Positions 26,061-39,136 of a stretch of 64,000 bases of DNA are shown here, in pieces. The stretch lies in NCBI GenBank assembly GCA_022605955.1, contig JAKCOZ010000002.1, positions 65,452,783 through 65,516,782 of the forward strand, written 5' to 3'. Under the pieces are notes generated by a model. It had not been told where the DNA came from and did no database searches. It worked only from the letters and a program-made list of their open reading frames with translations. This DNA comes from Rallus limicola (taxonomy: Eukaryota; Chordata; Aves; Gruiformes; Rallidae). How positions within the stretch are numbered: position 1 is the stretch's first letter; every line of letters begins with the position of its first letter. A program made the position numbers and the translations under genes.

Positions 26061-29000
26061 GAGTGTGATCAAGTGTATTTTAGCTTACAGAAATAAAATT
26101 ATTATTGTGTGCCATTAATTTACATATGCTTTAAAGTATGTAAAAAAATGCATCAAACCACGACTGATTCATATCAGACCTTAGCTGGATCCAACCCTTC
26201 ATGCTCTTCCTCAGCAGAACTACCTAAGCAATTACAAATGTGCAGGTTTGGGAGCCACTGCTCCAGGAATTACACCAGCAGCACAGGTATTACTTTTCAG
26301 AGATTTCAATCCCAGAGAACAGAACATCAATAAGGATTTATGTGGCCAAACAGGCAACATATATTGGCAATTTTGAAACATAAAAAGATATGTAACACCA
26401 TAAGGTAAGAGATATGATTTCAAACCTTACGTATTATGCATATTTTTCATAAGGGATCTGTAACAAAACAAAGCTAAAGGTTGCAGCTTTCTTCACTAGG
26501 CTCTTACAGTCAATAAATAGAGTAGATGAATAAAACTTTGATGACAATAAGAAGTTAAATTGTCTATACAGATTGCCACCGAACACTACTGCCTTCAGCT
26601 GCATGTCACATTGATTGCTGTTTATATTGCCATGACGAGTCAGAACCCAGTAAAATGTGAAGCGTAAGTCATGATGCCAAACTGATCTATTCATACCAGA
26701 CAACAGAACTATGTAAGAAAATCAAACTTTTGCAAATATCCTATACATGTTACTATGGAAACTTAATAAGCAGTTCTTTTTTCCTTTCTCTTTTCCAGGA
26801 GTCCATTTCATTTGCTAGAAAATTGTATTTTAAAGTCATTCAGGAGTATCCAAAAAGAAGGAAGAGTGAGGTAACGCTTCTGATTTCCTTGTCCAAAACC
26901 CATCATATTCAGAAACAAGTTCCACTCTCAAGGCAGGGAAAGGAAAATTGCAAACTAAGAGTACTGACCAGGTCAGAGATTCATCAACCTCTGACTAAAG
27001 ATTTTTTGCAAATACTTCAAATAAAAATTAGTATCATCCCTTCCCCCCCACCCCTCAATATTTAAAAAATACAAACAGAAAGGAAGAAAAATATATGATA
27101 CATGGTTTGCAAATGGAGAGAAAACTGTAATGACATTTGGAAAGAATATGGGGAAGGTAGGATTTTGTCTCTTCATTTTAACATAGAAATATCTGTAGAT
27201 GTTTTGAGGGATTTTCAACTGGTCTTTCTGATACAGTAAATAAACAGAGATTAGTACTAAAAGGTATGGATTGAAGCTAATGGAACAGAATGTTTTAGGG
27301 AGGAAGTTCCATTTTGCAAGATTTAATTCAACCGATACGTTAAATGTCAAATAGTAAAGTGAGTACACTAAGAACTGGAATGATAAAACGTTAGGCATGT
27401 CCATTAAGTCCAAGAGGAATGTACATGTGAATACATTGTGTTCTGGGGTTTGTACTACCATTTGATCAATTAAATCATCCTTAGCCATTTAGATAATGGA
27501 AAAGCGTTCTCACCTGGCCTTGCTCTTGTTTTCAGCCTCCTATGTCTGTTCTAACATTCTGCCTCTAAAAAGTATCTCAGCTCCCTTCCTGCAGACACCA
27601 GCTCGCTTGGCCCATGCCAGCCCCAGGAGAAAAGGCACTGCCACAAGCCACCCACTATACTCGAATGTCAGCAGCAGAGGAGCAGTGGCCAGGAGCAAGC
27701 TGCACAGCTGGCAATGACACTCCGCACCCCAAAGTGAAGGCTGTCTGTAACGAGCTTCCAAAGTAAGAAAATGAATACTAATAATTTAGTAGTATATGAG
27801 CTCCTCGGTACCAGCAATTTTGTATATTTAAGTTAAAAAGCCTATTCTGCTTTTGCATCCAGTCTGTATACAGTGCTGTGATCATTCCAGATGAATATCC
27901 TGTCTTTTGCTGTTGACTTCTTAAGACATGGCATGATTCAGTATGATGTTCCTTTCCCCCTCAAACAATTTCTCTTGAGTTTTAATGCTTGATGATTCTC
28001 TTGCCAACTTTGTAGAGAACAGTGTTTCCCGTAGACCTTCCCTTTAATATTAAATTTTATGAAGTTTAAATGACAGTGAGGCAATTGCACATCTGAACCA
28101 GGAAAATCAAGTCTACAGAACACAGGACAGGGAATAAAAAAACCTGATAGACAATTTTTAGGATAGCCTTTTTTTGGTTATTTTTTAAATAGAATATTTT
28201 TCAGGTTGGGTAAAATCATTCACTTTCCCTTTAATCTCTTAGAGACTTATTTAAAGAGAAGAAAATTAATTACATAATTATGTTGTAATATTAGCGCAGA
28301 AATGACTCCATTTCAGTTTTAAAAGTTATTGGCTCTAACAGTGGGAAGGACATAAATCTCCTTCACTACCTTTGCTGCTATTATTACACAGTACATTTAC
28401 ATAAATTGCGGTGAATTTCTGAAATGAGGCAGAAAGTTCAAAACCTGCAATGAACAACAAAATGGCCAAAAATATAGAATCTACAATCTTATTAGCTGTT
28501 ATTTCATCTTTTTGCCTGGTGTGTGTGTGTGTCTGTCTTGAGAAATAAAAATGCAAAAAGCTTTGCTTATTTGTGTGCTGAAGGGGCAGCCACAATTTAC
28601 CAAATGTACTAACTACCCTTTGAGCAGTATGTCCTGTCAGTGCTAAGGTCTTCATATAGAAAAGTGACATAACTGCTTTCCATCTGAAAGAATGGGAAGG
28701 ACACCTCAATGTGGATTTCCAGTTGACAGTGGTAGATACAGCAAACATGGGAGATCAGAAACACTCGCCTCACTGGACCTGCTGACAGCATCTGCCTGTA
28801 CAGTGGGCAAGCATTCACCGGAGAGAGCTTTCAGGGGTCCTGAGGGATCTTGCTGCCCAGCAGTTCCTTTCTTCAGTTTTTCAGAAAGGAGGCTGCATCC
28901 CATGAGAAATTGTCCTCCTGCACACAGCAAGGGATCTGCACGTGTCGCCGACTAAGCAGACCCGCTCTGTGTTTAATCCAGGGCGGTTACATTGATAGCA

Positions 29001-32000
29001 TGAAAATGGTAATCTGGCAACTGTTGTAGACCCCCCCAGCAGAACCTATTCACAGAAGCTCTGCAGACCATAGCAGAAGTTTCTCATCTCTCCACTTGCA
29101 TCTGAACCTTCTCTCTAGCAGCCAGCTTGGTTTCAGCTGCACGGAGGATTTGAATCAACCGTAAGTTGTAAGCAAAAGTGAAGGATTTTGAGTATGTTGC
29201 AGAATTTCACTCGTGAATGCAGTAAAATAAGAAAGCATTAAACAGCGAAACTGTGTGTTTCAGCCCCTATTTTAAAACACATGAATTGAGGGTGAGAAAA
29301 GAAAAAAAAAAAGGAAGTGTGGCATTTTATAAAGCAAATGCCTATCTCTTATCTCTATTATGCCACCAAAAGAACTTGCATTCATTTGGAACAGCATGTG
29401 ACTGTAGAAAGTAATAGTTAAGGAATGCAAACAGGGAAATCAGCTGTTTTCCATATGTCTGGCAGAATGGGATGAAAAAGACAATTAAGAAACAACCAAA
29501 GCTGCTGCCTTTTAAATGGTTTAACTTTGCTAGAAATGAAATAAAATGTGATAGAGTGGACTACATGCTAAACCCACATGAGGACAGTCTTCAAGTGCAG
29601 GTAGAACAATATACTCCAGTTAGAAGCAATTGTATAAGGAAATAAATATTTTTAAATTTAAAAAAAAGACACCACCACAAAACAAAGGTAATTAAAGGAA
29701 GAACGACAATAACAAAAGAGCAAGGACAAAACACTGGTGGGCATTAATAGTAATTGGAGAAAAAAAATTAATGCATACAAAAATCAAAACTGATAAAAGA
29801 AAGGTATGAGAAAAAAGGGAGTGGAAAGGATAATGAATACATATATAAGCCTCTTCAGAAGAAGATGATGACAAAAAGAGAAAAAAAGCTATATAGGTCC
29901 AAGTAAGGAAGAAAAGGGCAAAAATCAGGAGGACAACAGAAGTGCTTAATTAATATTTTGCAAGAGTATCTATGACAAGAAAAGCCATTCAAAATTGAAT
30001 TTATAATCAGATGATTCGCCCAAGTTCAATGAGTCAGGAGGATATCTTCCAGATGATGGTTGGGGTAATTCAAGTGTAATCCGCAAAACTTGACTAATAA
30101 GAGTTTGGACAGCATAAAAGCTGCAATGATGAATGCTAGCATGAATTTAGCAAGAGTGGCAACTCTGTTGCTCCTGTTGTGGAGATGGCATTTCACAATC
30201 AGGAGGAGGCAAGCAAAGTACCAGGGAGTGGAAGCAGTGGCACAAACTCATAAGCAGCACCACCGTCTTAAAGAGAACACCTTGAACATTTTCTTCGTGA
30301 ATGCCATGTTTTTCAAAAACAAAGTCAAACAGCAAACCCAGGAAAGCAGTCTGGAAGAGCACCTTGCCTTTTTGAGGAAATAGATTTTGAATTACAGATG
30401 TTAACATTCAAAAAACTGGGGTAGTCCTTATGCTTACAAAGCCTGATTCTTGGAGGCGAGCCTACTGCTTACAATTAAATCATGTATATCGGTAAAGACA
30501 AGTCATTTGGGTGGTCTGAAGCATCCTGTCATTCATTTGTTCTTCAGATCTAATCAGGGTGGCCATGTGAGTAAGATAGAAATCTCCCAATAGAGCAAGT
30601 TCTCCTGGGTTGCAGGCAAAAAGGAGGGTTTCTGTGACTTCCCACCGTGCTGGGCATGGCTGTTCAAAAAAAGTGAACGCGGCTACAGAGCTACTGATGA
30701 GATAATCAGATTTTAATGAGACTCTCCAATTATTTTTAAAATATAGATGTCATGTGCCTTTGGTACTTACATTAAAAGTTTACAAATGACATTTCTTCTT
30801 TTTTAACAGAAATTTAATCTGCATACTACAGTGATTGGTTAGTGATCTCTGAAAAGGCTAGTATGCTAATGATGATGAAACTCTGGCACTGGGGTACCCA
30901 GTGGGCCCCTGAATTTCCCAATTCTGTATATCATCCAGCCTGTGAAACTGTATGCTCAAGAAGACTGAAACTCTGGAAGAAATTCACTTACTCCTTTTAT
31001 CAGACTTCCCAAAGATCTGTACAAAGGGAAAAATTCTAGTTTATCTTCTAGCCACAAGATGAAAGTGAACCGAGACAGAACATAAAAAAACCCGCTCTAA
31101 ATCCAACAACAAACCACCCCAGGTTGAAATTTCTGCATAATATCGTTCATATAAATACTCATTTTTCCTCAAGACACATCATACCTTTTCCCTCAAACAA
31201 CTCTGTGTCACGCTTCCTACTGATGTGAAGAAGCCTAATTGGAAAACAAGTTTCTGTTTTATGAAAACCTTCAAGGCAAGATATTTATATTCAAATGCAG
31301 AAAGAAAAAAAAAAAATCATTGTTGCAAAGTAATAGGTATTTCCCTTGACAACCTAACCTAGTGATTAGAAAATTCATCTGGGAGGTGGGTGGTCTATAT
31401 TCAATCATTTGTTCTCTCTGATTTAAAGAATTGGCAACTTCTACCTCTCATGTAAGTGTCCCAAGCATGAGGCTCATTCTCTAGCACCAAATTCCTGGCA
31501 AATTCCAACTCAGCACAGTTTGTTGCTTCCCCTAACTAATGAGGAATTGTCTAAGTGGTACTATCAAGTATAATTTGCATCACATTTTTATAGCAAGTCA
31601 TCTGCATCTTCTGCTCTGGCAGAATTATGTAATAGGTTATAGGAGGATTATCACTTTCATACAAAAAATGACAGCAAATAGCAACAGCCTATTTTGCAAA
31701 AAGATTCAGTTTTTCTGAATATTGTGGTAGAAGATAGGTAAACATTCCTTTGGCCTGCCTTCTTTCCTGCATTAAAGAAATTTCAGCTACTATTACAGAT
31801 CCAGTAAAAACCAGTGAAAAAAAAATTGCTTTCCTGAATTTCCATTTGTTTTTATCCAGCTCATTCAGTAGGGATATAGCAAAAAACGAAACACAACTGA
31901 ATAAAAAAGGCAAAAGCTGCATGCAGTGATGTCCCAGGTGACACCAAGTTTAGTTAAATTTTCTTTAAGAAAATATATTCGTGGCAGTATTCTTCCCAGC

Positions 32001-35000
32001 CTCAGGCAAGAGCTTTCCTGATTTTAAAACGTTTAACTCCAGTGAGCAAGATAAAGGTATTGCATCAAATTTACCTCCTGTTAAGTATAAATTGGACTGA
32101 AACTTGAAACAATGATCGTATTTTTTAAGCAAACCTTACCATGAAAAGACTCTTCAGGAATTTTACATTGAAGAAGTTATTTCTTTGGCAGGTCCTGACT
32201 TCCTGGCTTTTTTTTTTTCTCCAGGCTCTTCTACACCTTCTTTCCATCATTCCTATGTCCAGGTTTGTTGGCTGGGGGGGCGGGAAGGGGGAGGCGGTTC
32301 CCTTGTTTCTTGTCTTTTGAGGTATTTAATTTACTCTGATGATGTTATGTGACTATTTTCTTTTAACTGCAGAGTATATTGATTTTTGCTGACTTTCAAG
32401 CTGTCTCCTCCTTTCACAGGATTAGGTGGAGTTTTTCCTTCAAGTTTGTAAACATGAGATTGAAAATACAAATACTAGAGACTCAAAATAACAACTGACA
32501 AGGGTTTTAATAACCTTGTGTTTTTAATGACCTCATCCCTAAATTTTGAACACCGTATCTCAATGTCCAGGTTAATTTCAACTCCAAGCTTCCAGCTTTT
32601 CTCTTTCACCTGTTATTTCCAGGTTTACGCTTCCAGAGCACATTTCTTTCTAATCATCATACCCCCTCAGTCTGCATCATTAGGCTTTCACTGTCTTTTC
32701 AGTTAGTTAAAATACTTTAAGTTAGTATGCTAACTTCCAGTCTTCCACCTAACATGCAATCCAGAAATGCATCCCAGATTACAGGTGCGTGTATGTGTCT
32801 TGGCTGTTCCATAGTTCTAACACAGTATTATCTAGGTGCACCCCATCATCTCTTGGTTCTCCATCCCCACCTCTCCAGCACGTGGTTTTCTTGGAAAGGA
32901 AGCTGTGTTTTCCTCTCACTGACTTCTCAGTATAGACAACATATGGCTCAAAACTGTGAAGCAATCTGCTCAGAGTCTGGAGGCACTCTCAGCTCTAACT
33001 CGATACCACGTTCCATGTGAAGTTTGTATGATTGCAATTCTTCGGGGACAGCACAGAGAGCCCCAGTTCATCTCACCTACAGCCAATACAAGCCTGGTTC
33101 GATCAATTTCATTGGGTTTTTCATTCGTACAAAGGAAGAGGGGAAATAATATGCATCTTCCTTTACCCATCCATACGTGGCTATTCATAATCCAGCCTCC
33201 TACCTGCAATTCTTTGAGCTATGTATGTAGAAGGAAACACAAACCAGAACGATTCCTTCCCCCTGGACAAATTAAATGAATTCCCCTATCATGCACTAGT
33301 GCTAAGGCACTGCCATCTAGTGTGGAAAATCAATATAACAAAGAAAGAGGAAAAAAAGAAAGAAAGAAAAAAAATATTTGCAACATGGCAGATGAAATTC
33401 TATGAGCTTCCATCAAATATTTTGAACTCCTACACATCATATTCATAACATTAGTCATGCTACTTTTTGAAAACATATATAAGCCCTTCCTTTTACAGGA
33501 AACTCCCTGACTTGATAGACTGCAATGGTATCCATTAGATTGTACTGTGTCATGTCAGAGAAGCTCAGCAGAGCCTTTCATCCCAGGAGCCTCTTTCAGA
33601 GTAACTCTCTGAAAAAATTAAAATTCTACAGTATTTAATGGCAGATATCTCTTGGTAGAAAAGAGCTTTTTCTTAATTACCAGTTATTTTATTGCAAAGT
33701 TACAATTTCAAGACTCTATTCTCCAATTTATATTACATGGCAAGTATTGCAACATAAATCTGTGGAGTATAAAATTAGGAATGTCTGAGTTTTGCCTCTG
33801 CTAGCTGAAGATCTCCTGTTTTCCAAGAGCATTTCTGTCCATACAGCCCCAAGTTTCCACTGTTTTGTGTCCTGTGAAGTCACCTACAATTGTTCAATGA
33901 ACATACAAAGGATGTGAACTAACCAGTTTTGCTTGGACCACCTCCATACAGGTGATGTTAAGTCCACATGACGTGAGCCAATGGAGCAGAGATACAGTAA
34001 TTTTACAAAATTTGCAGAGCTGTCCTAAAGATCATGATTATAAACACCTTTGTATTGTTTATTATTTCTACAATTTCTGTAAGCTCTCTATCACCACTGT
34101 GCTAATAAGGCTTTTAAATATTCAAGTAACACTGTACTCTATTTCTTTCCAGAGTTGTAGCAAGACAGTGTTACATATTATTTGGCTGGTGAAGATACTC
34201 AGTACCATCTTCATCACAACAAAACCCTGCTTAGAATACAAGCTGTAACAACTCTAAATGTCCACATAGCAAGATTCTGATAAAAATATGGTCATTTTTG
34301 TCTCCAATAAGGCTAGAGCAAGACAGTGAAAAGAAAATAGCTTTATGTGTCAGTGAGACTACTTTCCTATCCAATAAAGAATGGAACATCACAATCTGAA
34401 AAGAGAAATATGTGCAGGGAAAATCCTATTTTAAAAGTAGAACTCAGAGAGTAGAATATACAAAAAGCAGAGTTACTGTAGTATAATCTTCTATATTTGA
34501 TAACATAATTCTTATGTATTTGATGTAGGATTTAGCACTACATAAAATGATTACTAAATCAATATTCATATTTTGGTAACTGTATGTACCCTGGATCTTT
34601 ACACATACACATTAATTGACTGAACTGAACGCAAAGACTTCAAGAAGCTTTGAACCAAGACGAAACAGTTCTTCCTTTGTGTAAAATAATTTAGGAATCC
34701 TTTTGTACTGCAAGTCATGCTGCAAAACAATTTCAACACTCTAAACATTCTAATGATCACCATGGACCACTGAAGTATTTTTTAAACTCTTTTAAAATGT
34801 ACAAAATAATGACAATTATACATGATATGCCAATACCATTCTGAATTATATTGGTATAACCATCTATTTAATGGGTGTTACAAGAAAGAAATAAAGTATC
34901 TTGCCAAGTATTCAAAGCCTGTCAATAAAATTATAAGGAAAAATATTCTTCTTTATTTATGTGCCTCACAAGCCACCATAACATGACTCAAGTACAATAT

Positions 35001-36958
35001 TGAGCCAGGTTGTGAGAAGCCAGCTAATGCCTTTTCTTCAAATATTGAGATCGTGAAATGTAGATAAATAAATATAGACTTTATATATGATGCATTAGAT
35101 TTCAGATTATGATATAGTAGATTTAAGAAATATTTGGGAATACTGTGTTGCTAAATTACTAGTGTGGTTCCAATGGTAGTCTACAAATAAGGGTGGAAAG
35201 AGGGCACTGAAAAAATAGTGAAAACAGCACAGTAGATATTAGGGTCCAGGTTCACATGATCATAAACAACTTTCAGGCTTTAATTTTAAAATCTAAAGCA
35301 ATTATCTGACCCTGTAGGTTGTGAAGAAAAGCTTGTAGCGTGTGACAAATATAAGCAGAGTTAAGAGACCAATTTTAAACTGGAGAACAGCCTGAAAGAA
35401 GCCCTGAAATGATGAGGTTGCCCATGCAAATCGCTGAGGGGCTAAGCTCCATGATTCCCTGCTTCTAGGTCACCACACCAGCTCAGGAGGAGAAGTGATG
35501 TGCTGAAGCCCTGTGGCTGCTGTTCCTCAGGATGCTTTCCTCTGCTCTCTAGGGAACCCATCTCCACCACTCTCCCAGAAGCAAAATTCAGCCAAGCCAC
35601 AGGGCTTTGAATGCTGTGTCACATAAGCTTTGTATCATATTTCATGTGGATGTAAGGGGACAGACTAGTTAACACCATCAAGACATCCAAACCGTATCTA
35701 AGTGGATGTAGGTGAGCTCATAACTAGGATGTCAGTACCAATCTGCCCGATCCCTCCATCACCCATGAATGCTGGCTGAAATATACTGTACCTTAACAAC
35801 ACATGCCCTGCTCAGGAGAATAACTTTAGAGAAGAAAACATATTAACAGGAGTAGCTGGCATAATTTCATTGACATTCAAAGTGCTTTGACAACCTACAA
35901 GTGACATAAGACCTATCTCAGGTTCTTTTCATTAAGCTTCTTCTTTATGCCTATATATTTATATTTATCTATTAGGTGTCAGTCACTGCAAGCAATACTT
36001 CTGGTTTAGTTTGTTGTCATAAAAGAATTTTTAACAGCAAAAAAGACTCTCCAGACACAACATTTCAGCAATCTTTTCAGTAATGTAGAAAACGCAAGAG
36101 GAACATGCAATTTTTTTGTGAATCCTACTTTCTAGTGCCTCACATTCCTTACTAACATTGAAAGTTCAAGAAGAAAAAAACCAAACTGTTTAAATATTTG
36201 CTATAAATATTTGTTTAAATAATTGCTACTACGCTGTGCATTCATTTAGCATCGTACCATTAAAAAGTAACTCAGCATTGTTCATGTTTGCTTTATGATT
36301 GATTAAGTTTTCCAGGCTACCCAAAAATCCTGTTCAACATTTCTGCAGTTGTTACGTAAATTGATTCAAACGATGAGAGGGGAAAAATACAGAGGCTGAA
36401 AACCTCGAGCAAAAAAAAATGTCACATTAAAGGAACTCAACTCTGATGAAACATATCAAACTGGTGAAAAATCCAAAGAAATCCCGCATAATCTGTCACC
36501 TTTGTGACAGTGCCAGAATCTATCTAATGAATAAAGCATCTGTCTAATAAAAACATTTAGAAGTTTAAGCAATGGTGATTTTCTGAATTTTTGAGATTTA
36601 TTTCTTCAAGCAATACATGATCAACCACCACAGGGCTACCTAATATTCATTCTGAACATTTTTTCAGCCACTTTCTTAAATGTGGCCTATTTACCATTCT
36701 ATGGTTTTGAATTTGGGCCAGACACTCCTGCAAGAAACTTTCTCCTGCAGCATTTGTTACAATTCTGACTACAAGTAGGACACACAAAAGTAAGTAAAAA
36801 GATAACATAAAGTTAAGGCTTTGAAGTTTGCAATTTTCAGAATAATCAGAATTTATAGCTGTCTAGCATCTACTTCATTTATCAGCAGCAGTTTACTCTT
36901 CCTTTCCCAAGAAGTGACTTCAAATAGCCAATGCCAAGTTAAATCACATCACATAAGA
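26061..36958. other. Intronic AT-rich stretch without recognised genes
   Basis: About 10.9 kb. The longest open frame is 171 codons from a true ATG (27488 down to 26973, minus strand), rich in Phe, Leu and Tyr and with no domain I recognise. A (GAAA)n-like patch sits at about 33341-33376 and A-rich tracts at about 29640-29890. No RNA gene or mobile element was recognised. Confidence 0.6.
33341..33376 (+). repeat. A-rich (GAAA)n-like microsatellite
   Basis: AAAGAAAGAGG followed by AAAAAAAGAAAGAAAGAAA and a run of A. Low-complexity purine tract with no gene association. Confidence 0.8.
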
Positions 36959-37178
36959 GAATCACAAGACAATTTAGGAGACTTCTAGTCCAACCTCCTG
37001 CTCAAGTGCATGGCCAGTTATGAGGTCAGACCAAGCTAACAGGTCTGAATCCAGGTGAGTCTTGAAAACTTCCAAGGATGCACAACATACACAGCAGCAC
37101 TGCAGACCTTGTTCCAATGCCTGACTGCCTTAATGGGGGAAATGTTTTTCCTTTTATCAAGGAACTTGTAAATCTATT
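36959..37178 (-). mobile_element. Old, degraded CR1 LINE fragment
   Basis: The plus strand begins GAATCACAAGACAATTTAGG and carries TCTAGTCCAACCTCCTGCTCA, followed by a recognisable but diverged reverse complement of the CR1 3' region (TTCCAATGCCTGACTGCCTT; AATGTTTTTCCTTTTATCAAG). There is no open frame. Divergence is greater than in the other copies, suggesting an older insertion. Confidence 0.82.
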
Positions 37179-38420
37179 AAGAAGCTCGAGCTGAGAGTGT
37201 TATATGGCTACCACATGTAATATTTATTAGTCTTAATTTACTGATCCACAGTCTAACACCACATAACTTCTTGAATAGGAATTATGGCAACCCACTCTGA
37301 ACCAGCAGTAATTACCTAGTAACTTGCAATACTCTTGCTATATGACTGCTTGATGATAAATAGCTTTTACCACTATTCCTTTCACTGTTAAATGTGATTT
37401 AAATGAGTAAATTAATGACTGAAAGCTAACCACTGTTAGAAATCAAGTTGAACTTTGGTAAAATGTCAATTTCTGTATTGCTAAACCTCTAATATAACCA
37501 CAGGATAATGAAGAAGAGAAACAAGTGCAGTATATTGTCAGTATTGGGGATGATAAGAAATAAATTTTCCAAGCCAGCAGCCTAAATATCCCTGCTGCTT
37601 GCCCAGTACTCAAAGTGCAGATGGAAATTTGCACTGAATTTGTCCGGATTTTCTGAAAATACATTAAAGAACACAAACATTGTTTTGGAGGTCAATTGTA
37701 GACTCACTCTCAAATGCGATATGTTCCATGGTTCATTAAAAAGTATAACTAATTTTGCTAGCAGCCTCACTGTTGATAGCTGAAGATAACCTTGATTCCA
37801 AAACCATGCATTTTTTTTAAAGTGCATGTTCTCAAAATTCAGAATATTTTACTGTTTTCTGAAAGTACAGCTAAGCAACCCCCCCAAGCTCCTTCATACC
37901 TTTTATGCATCATAAGCATGACAATATAGAAAGGCTTGCATGTAGTCACATCATAAATATTAATTAAAAAGAAAACATTTTTGTGTAGTGTAGAAAGCAA
38001 ATTATGTGTTTTTTTCCAGGTTACCAATTGCTTATAATAGATGCTTTTTTCCCCTCCGTATTTTGCATCCAGATGTAAAGAATATTTAGGTTAACTGTAT
38101 TAAATTGAAGACTATGATTGAATATACACTGTTTCAGCAACACACTTGCAGTAGTACAAATGTGCCCTGCCACAGAATAAATATTAGTTAGATGCAACTC
38201 TTGCCTTACTGGTGTCTTTGATCAAGAACCCCTTGTTTTACCTACATAAAAATAGGTCAAGGAATTATTTCTTATGTATTTCATGTTACAGAAAGTTCAT
38301 GAAATTTAAAAAAAAAACCCCACGCTGAATAATTGCTCTGACATTTTGAGGGCCCAAAGCAGACCTGTGATTACGGTGTCTGGTCAGAGGTCCTTGGATG
38401 ATACAGCTCTTGGCCTATTT
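37179..38420. other. Intronic sequence, nothing recognised
   Basis: AT-rich sequence between two CR1 fragments. Only short, domain-free open frames on the minus strand. Confidence 0.6.
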
Positions 38421-39136
38421 AGAATGATAGAATAGTTTGTGCTGGGACCTCAAAGATCATTTAGTTCCAACCCCCTACCATGGGCAGGGATACCCTCCAC
38501 TAGCCCAGGTTGACCAAACATTCACAACCTGGCCTTGAACGCTGTCAGGGAGGGGGCAGCCACAGCTTCTCTGGGCAGTCTGTTCCAGTGTCTTACCACC
38601 CTCACAATAAAGAATTTCTTCCCAATGTATAATCTAAATCTACCCTTCTGCAGGTTAAACCCATTGCCCGTTGTCCTATCACAACACTCCCTGATAATCA
38701 ATCCCTCTCCAGCTTTCCTGTAGGCACCTCCAGGTACTGGTAGGCTGCAATAAGGTCTCCCCAGAGCCTTCTTTTCTCCAGGCTGAACAAGCCCAACTCT
38801 CTCAGGCTGTCTTCATAGGAGGGTGCAGCCCTCGGATCCTCTTTGTGGCCCTCCTCTAGACTTGTTCGTATCTGTCTTGTACTGGGAATGCCAGAGCTGG
38901 ACACAGCACTCCAGGGAGGGCAGAATCACCTCCCTCAACCTGCAGGTCACACTCCTTTCGATGCAGCCCAGGATACAGTTGGCTTTTGGGCTTCAAGTAT
39001 ACATTTCCAGTTCATGTTGAGCTTTTCACCACCCAAGATCTCCAAGTCCTTCTGCTGCTGTCAATCAATTCTCCTCCCAGTCTGTAGCTGTGCTTGGGAT
39101 TGCCCTGACCCATGTGCAGGATTTTACACTTGGCCA
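38421..39136 (-). mobile_element. CR1 LINE fragment, about 0.7 kb
   Basis: Reverse-complement CR1 extending further upstream than most copies here. The plus strand shows GAATGATAGAATAGTTTGTG at the 3' tail, then TCTGGGCAGTCTGTTCCAGTG, TTCTTTTCTCCAGGCTGAACA and GAGCTGGACACAGCACTCCAG. The oldest part of ORF2 visible includes TGCAGGATTTTACACTTGGCC near 39115-39136. The frame is broken by several indels. Same orientation as KCTD8. Confidence 0.93.
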
